Below, one piece after another: positions 59,617-64,000 of a stretch of DNA of 64,000 nucleotides (within the stretch, counting starts at the first letter, position 1; every line of letters starts with the position of its first letter). The stretch is from Dendrobium chrysotoxum. Taxonomy: Eukaryota; Streptophyta; Magnoliopsida; Asparagales; Orchidaceae. The stretch is from assembly GCA_019925795.1 (NCBI GenBank), contig CM034311.1:14762926-14826925 (forward strand). Reading direction: 5' to 3'. Both the position numbers and the translations under genes were made by a program. Below the pieces are notes generated by a model, which saw nothing but the letters and a program-made list of their open reading frames with translations, made no database searches and had not been told where the DNA came from.

Positions 59617-60111
59617 AGGGCTCCATGGAGAAAAAGGATTCATGTAGCTAACCCCACATAGTGGGAAAAAGGCTTGATGTTGTTATTGTTATTATTGTAG
59701 ATCAATTTTTATAGCCTGCTGAGTTATTGTAGCTCTCTGTAATTTTGCTTCTAGTTTCCAAGTTATGGGCAAGAGAAGGAGCTTATGGATTAGTAGTTCA
59801 GGATCATATATAAGATTATAAGTATTTTCATTTTTTAATTTTTATACAGTCATGACTAGTTTATTATTCAGTTATATAGTCTCTACATGTAGCTATATAT
59901 TATAGTGTATATATATTTTGATGAAATGAAAAAAAAATCTTATGGATGAGTTTATATTCAATATTTAGATGTTTTAATATCTTTGTAGTCTATTATTTAA
60001 TTTAAAATAAATATTGAAAGAGAATATAAAATATTTTAAAACTAGATCTAGGGATTTTCCTGTAATAGCTCAACAAGATAGTACTTGTCCTAGTTAGGTT
60101 GGGTTATGACA

Positions 60112-60558
60112 TGCTTTTATGGTATCAAAGTAATAGTTTTGAAATATGATCATAGAATAGAGATATATGAATTGATCTGTAAGTCTAGTGGGGTAGTTTT
60201 AAGTCTGTCTGAGTGTTCATTATTATTTTTTTTATTTACATATATATTTAGTTGCATATCTGTGTGATCATAGATCTGCTAGACCAAGACATGACATATA
60301 AACAGTGTGTTGGTCAGGCACCTCTTATACATATTATTGCTCTAATAGTGTAATCATATATAGTTTCATAGTTTGATAGCTCAGATGATGGGTGAGGCAT
60401 AAAGCAGGGTTCCTACTATGGGAGCTGATGATGTAGACAGACATCTATAGATATTTTTGAGATTGAAAACTCTCAGGTTTGAGGGTACTATTAATCCTAG
60501 GACAACAGATAATAGTTGAAGAGGCTCAAAAAGACATTTAATGATATGCATGTAGTTT
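60112..60558 (+). pseudogene. gag: Chromovirus D leader and start of gag
   Basis: Similar to chromovirus C from 26048 to about 26480. The primer site TGGTATCAAAG lies near 60120. Gag begins at about 60385 (MMGEA) and reads FLRLKTLRFEG-like sequence at 60459-60485 before being cut at 60558. Confidence 0.75.
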
Positions 60559-63500
60559 TGTTGACCTCATTTTTTATGAGATCATTAGAACCAATCCATA
60601 TCCTAGATCAACTCAGACCCTAAGATCAATCCAATTAAAACCAAAAATTCAAACTAAAATCCAAGGTTCAAAGGCCTGCCATGAATGCCTTTTTCAGTAA
60701 TTTTTCAAATACTTGAAACTCCAGTCAAATGACCTTCGATTCATAATCTATCAATTAAATATTGATTAGGCATGTCTCTTGGATCTACCCTCCAAATTTG
60801 AGCTCAATCTGAGGTCTCTAACCCAAAAAACTTGATTGAAATCTAAAGGCTATAAAACCTTCAAATATTTAAGGCCTATACCACTGGACCTGCTACCTAG
60901 TGGATTTTGACCTTGGAGCCCTCTCCAAACCCTTTGATCACGTCCAAAACCTTGATTATGACTTATTTAACATTAAATTATATTTTGATGAATCCATTTT
61001 GACCCCCATTTGATCAGTGGTCAAAATGACTAAAATACCCCTAAAGGGTATAAATAGTCTTTTTGAATCAAATGACCCTATCTTTGGATGGAACCACTTC
61101 CATTCAATTCCAAATATTGAAACAAACCTATCAGACATAATCTCTTCCCTTGGGTCAACCTAAGTCAACCAGGGTTTACCCAAATGCCCTTTAAGGGTCC
61201 AAATAGTCCTTTTGACTAAATTGAATTCTCTTAACCCTGGAACCCCCTCAAATAGACTCAGAATATCATTTTAAACTGGTTGAGCCCAAACCCAGATCTT
61301 GGGTCAACTTGGTTGACCAAGTCAACCTAGGTTGACCAAATAGTACATTAAGGATTTAAATGGGTCATTTCAACCCATTCAACCAATCCAACCCATTTAA
61401 TCAAACCAATATCTTCAAACCCTCAATCTCATTCCAAGCTATGGTTTAAACATATATAAAACCATTTTTAAATCAAACCTTGGTTCATTTGAACAAGTCA
61501 ATTCATTTTTACTCGGTCAAATCCACTTAAAACCTTCTAAAATCAAACTCTAATTTTATAGCTTGATAACCATTCCAAACTAGCTCATCAAGTCTTCTCC
61601 TATGCCACATCATCCCATTGACTAGTCTGATTAGTCAAAGTGGTCAAACAAGTTAACTTGAATGCTTAGATGGCTTTGCCACCTTGGCAAGTCAAATTCT
61701 CTTAATGACTCCATATCCTCATGCATTTGGGAGGCTGGGAGGGATACTTGGAGTAGCCTAGAACTTATCTTTCTCCTTAATCAAAGTTATTAATCATTAG
61801 GGGGAATGGAATGATCCGACTCTTCACTCAAATCTTTGGCTTTATCCACTCCATTCCAAAATCTCCAATTCCAACAGCCCCCAACCCCTTCTATGGATAA
61901 CTCAGCTTCTCCCTTTATAAATAAGGCCCCTCCAGCCATTAGAAAGGTTTTTACAAGTTTGAGAACACAAATATGAGAAGACAGAGAGAGGGAGAAAGAG
62001 AGAGAAAGGATAGCTACTGTAGAAAATCCTAAACCAACCAACAATAGCTCTTGGACCTTTTAAGGAAGTTGTAGAGGATTCAAATACCTTTCCAACAAGC
62101 CCAAGAACACCAAATTCCATCCACGGGATTATAAGATATCTCAACTTTTCTCTAAAACTTCAATTTGAAACTGCAAAAAATCTACAACACTTGAATCCTC
62201 CAAACTTGAGGTGTTGGAAGATTAGGTTACCATAAACCTATGTTTCAAATTTCATTGAATTTGGATGAGTATTTTGAGAGTTATGGGCTTTTGAATATTT
62301 AGTTCATTTTGAACTACTGATCTTGGATCAATATAAATCATCAGATTTCGGCTTCTGCTCAAATCAGACAGTCCACGGGTAGCCACGTCACCCAATATCA
62401 AGCCGTGGATGATCGCAAATTTTAAACACACACAGTTTTGAGCCAAGACGTCTATATGGCCGCATAAGAGCTGTCAGATCGATCTACGCGAATCGGCTGA
62501 CGCAGATCTGATCTGACGTGTTTAAGTGGCTGAATGAGCATCTGCCGCATGTCACCGTCACACTGTCGTTTGACCCAATCATTGCCAATTATTAGTCTGG
62601 CAGCACCGGCGGCCGATTTGACCCAAAATTGATTTTAAAATTTAATTTGAGTGCCAGAACTTCCAAAATTCACAGAAAATCCAATTTTTCATCAAATTAA
62701 GTGATTTTGGTGTCATTTGAAAGATAATTCTGTCTAGTATTTATTAAAATTAAAATTGAGTTATTTTGATCACTATATAATGAGTTATTTGGGTTCGTGC
62801 GTCCAAATTTTGCAATATTCGCATAATCTAGTGGTCAAAATGGACGCAAATTTTAGTGAAAACTTTATGGGCATCTTTGGCATTCCCTGTAATTTTCTTA
62901 GAACCAGATGTCCCATGGATTTATGTGATGTGAAATAAAGTAATGGGTTCATTTTTTAGCCAAAATTTAAAAAATTTATAACTCTTCAGATTCTTAGAAT
63001 TAGGCTATCTAATTTTTGTGATATGCTTGCATATGTCCCAGGGTTAGGTAACCAAAATTTCAAACCCATTTGAATATTAGTGACACCAAGGGAATATAAT
63101 TAAGAAAAAGGTCTAGTTAAATAAGAAAAATTCTATAAAATTATACACACACCCAATAGGGGTGAAACTTCAGAACATTACACTTAGTAATAATTTACAC
63201 CTTAGGTCCAAAGTTCACTAGATTTGGAGGTCATTAGGTCAAAAAATTAACCAAGTCAAAATTCAGCCCTTTCTAGGGCCCAATATTTTAAAAATTATAA
63301 TAAATAAAAATTAATTCTAAAAATTATAATTAATATATCAAATTAATTAGGATTTGATTCTTTGTTTAAGAAAAATAAAAGCTCTATCACTAGACTTTTA
63401 ATTTAACATTAATTTAAATTTTAGTAAAAATTAATAATTAATTAAATAAAATAATTAAAATTATTAAAAATTCTAAGTAAATTCTAAACATCTAAAAACA

Positions 63501-64000
63501 CACCCACAAGTCATACCTAACTTTTTGGAATAATTTCATGCGGTTTAGGATGAGTTTGAATTAAAACAATCAGAACCTCTTTAATTAAATAATTAAAAAA
63601 ATTAATTTATTAACCAAACTTTAAAAAATCATAACTAATTCCAAAAAACTCTAAATTGATTAATATTAATGTCATTCAACTCCATTTGAGGTCTAATATT
63701 TTTTAAAAATAACAAACCAACACAAACAAATCAAACTCAAAAAGTCAACTTTTTGGTCAATTGTATTACAAAATTATATCAAAACTTCAAAATTTTATAA
63801 CTTAATGTAGAAAGCTCTAAATTGAGCAAACTCAATGGCATTGTACTCCATGTAAGGTCTAATATTTATTAAAAATATAAAATTAACAAAAATCACTTAA
63901 AATCAAAAAGCCAACTTTTTGGTTAATTTCAATTCAAATTTCAACTGAAACTTTGAAATTTCATAATTAATTGTAGAAAACTCCAAATCTAGTAAACTTA
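60559..64000 (+). repeat. Long LTR-like sequence running off the right edge
   Basis: It begins TGTTGACCTCATTTTTT exactly where chromovirus D gag similarity stops. It contains a dense cluster of TTGAC[CT] words (61000-61700), a TATA box TATAAATAAGG at 61916-61926, and a GA-rich leader (61980-62010). A relatively GC-rich block (62340-62620) and a long AT-rich tail follow. No coding region or primer site is reached by 64000. Best reading: the 5' LTR, over 3.4 kb, of a large LTR retrotransposon. Several short antisense open frames here are not supported. Confidence 0.6.
61916..61926 (+). promoter_or_regulatory. TATA box of the long LTR-like sequence
   Basis: TATAAATAAGG, followed about 70 bp downstream by a GA-rich leader. 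Supports + strand transcription of this element. Confidence 0.55.

Larger units (their letters stand above)
56797..59697 (+). mobile_element. RTE-type LINE, 5'-truncated, with a nested insert
   Basis: It starts inside the reverse transcriptase and ends with the CCCCACATAGTGGGAAAAAGG-like tail followed by TTG/TTA repeats (59650-59697), typical of plant RTE LINEs. The target duplication is 13 bp with one mismatch: TAGATTAATTTTT (56784-56796) and TAGATCAATTTTT (59698-59710). The coding end is split by an insert at 57842-59616. Confidence 0.9.
55422..60111 (+). repeat. 5' LTR of chromovirus D, split by the RTE LINE
   Basis: It starts TGTGAAACCTTAA (compare TGTGGCACCTCC at 24234) and ends GGGTTATGACA. 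Without the LINE and its target duplication it is about 1.78 kb, like the C LTR. LTR sequence stops at 56796 and resumes at 59698. Confidence 0.85.
55422..60558 (+). mobile_element. Chromovirus D (Ty3/gypsy), 5' part, interrupted by a LINE and a long LTR
   Basis: 5' LTR 55422-60111 (split by an RTE LINE), primer site TGGTATCAAAG at about 60120, untranslated leader, and gag to 60558, where another LTR element begins. Same family as A and C. The 5-bp sequence left of it, GTGGG (55417-55421), cannot be paired because the right end is outside the window. Confidence 0.82.

Noticed and set aside
62340..62620. Relatively GC-rich block as a possible exon
   Set aside because: No supported open frame or motif; it lies within the long LTR-like sequence downstream of its TATA box.

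Overview
This 64 kb window is repeat-dense plant nuclear DNA. It is AT-rich and built almost entirely of transposable elements inserted into one another; I found no credible host gene. Plant-type chromoviruses (Ty3/gypsy), Sirevirus-type Ty1/copia elements, an RTE-type LINE with a TTG-rich tail, CACTA elements, hAT-like elements and a Tourist-like MITE together point to a flowering plant with a repeat-rich genome. The species cannot be named from this sequence.

Layout. 1-529 is the right end of a Sirevirus LTR whose element lies off the left edge. It sits in chromovirus A, which is split into 530-1679, 11693-12281, 20098-21547 and a 3' LTR at 21548-23203. Chromovirus A is interrupted by a complete but decayed Sirevirus (1680-11692, + strand) and by a complete but decayed chromovirus B (12282-20097). 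From 23543 to 34123 lies a CACTA DNA transposon with transposase-associated gene remnants, interrupted by chromovirus C (24234 to about 32165). 34124-41124 is a less dense stretch with a Tourist-like MITE (35561-36018), a non-autonomous CACTA (36252-37279), two hAT-like elements (37719-38123 and 40176-40724) and a 162-bp tandem duplication (40801-41124). Chromovirus E (41125-43934 and 55201-55421) is interrupted by a younger Sirevirus (43935-55195, - strand, 5-bp target duplication CATAT). It is then cut by chromovirus D (55422-60558), whose LTR holds an RTE LINE (56797-59697) that itself holds an LTR-like insert (57842-59616). A long LTR-like sequence starts at 60559 in D gag and runs off the right edge.

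The main biological signal is in the Sireviruses. Both complete copies carry, after pol, an accessory gene of the type annotated as 'putative plant transposon protein'. Each accessory gene has its own apparent promoter: an array of 15-bp palindromes, a TATA box 10-12 bp away, and an ATG about 88 bp further on. The LTR promoters of the same elements carry the same palindromes, with the last one 42-43 bp from the LTR TATA box. The palindromes occur in pairs with a start-to-start distance of mostly 21 bp (two helical turns). The palindrome sequence differs between the two families in a symmetric way (ATCGTCC-N-GGACGAT in one, ATCRTAC-N-GTAYGAT in the other), while pairing and placement are kept. 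This looks like a matched cis-element/trans-factor system linking the accessory gene to the LTR. Binding by the accessory protein is a hypothesis. The younger Sirevirus also has a perfect 31-bp inverted repeat next to its polypurine tract and an in-frame deletion of about 300 bp in the integrase.

No element here looks able to move by itself. All pol regions have stops, frameshifts or lost catalytic residues. The longest open frames are the 603-codon gag and the 429-codon accessory frame of the younger Sirevirus.
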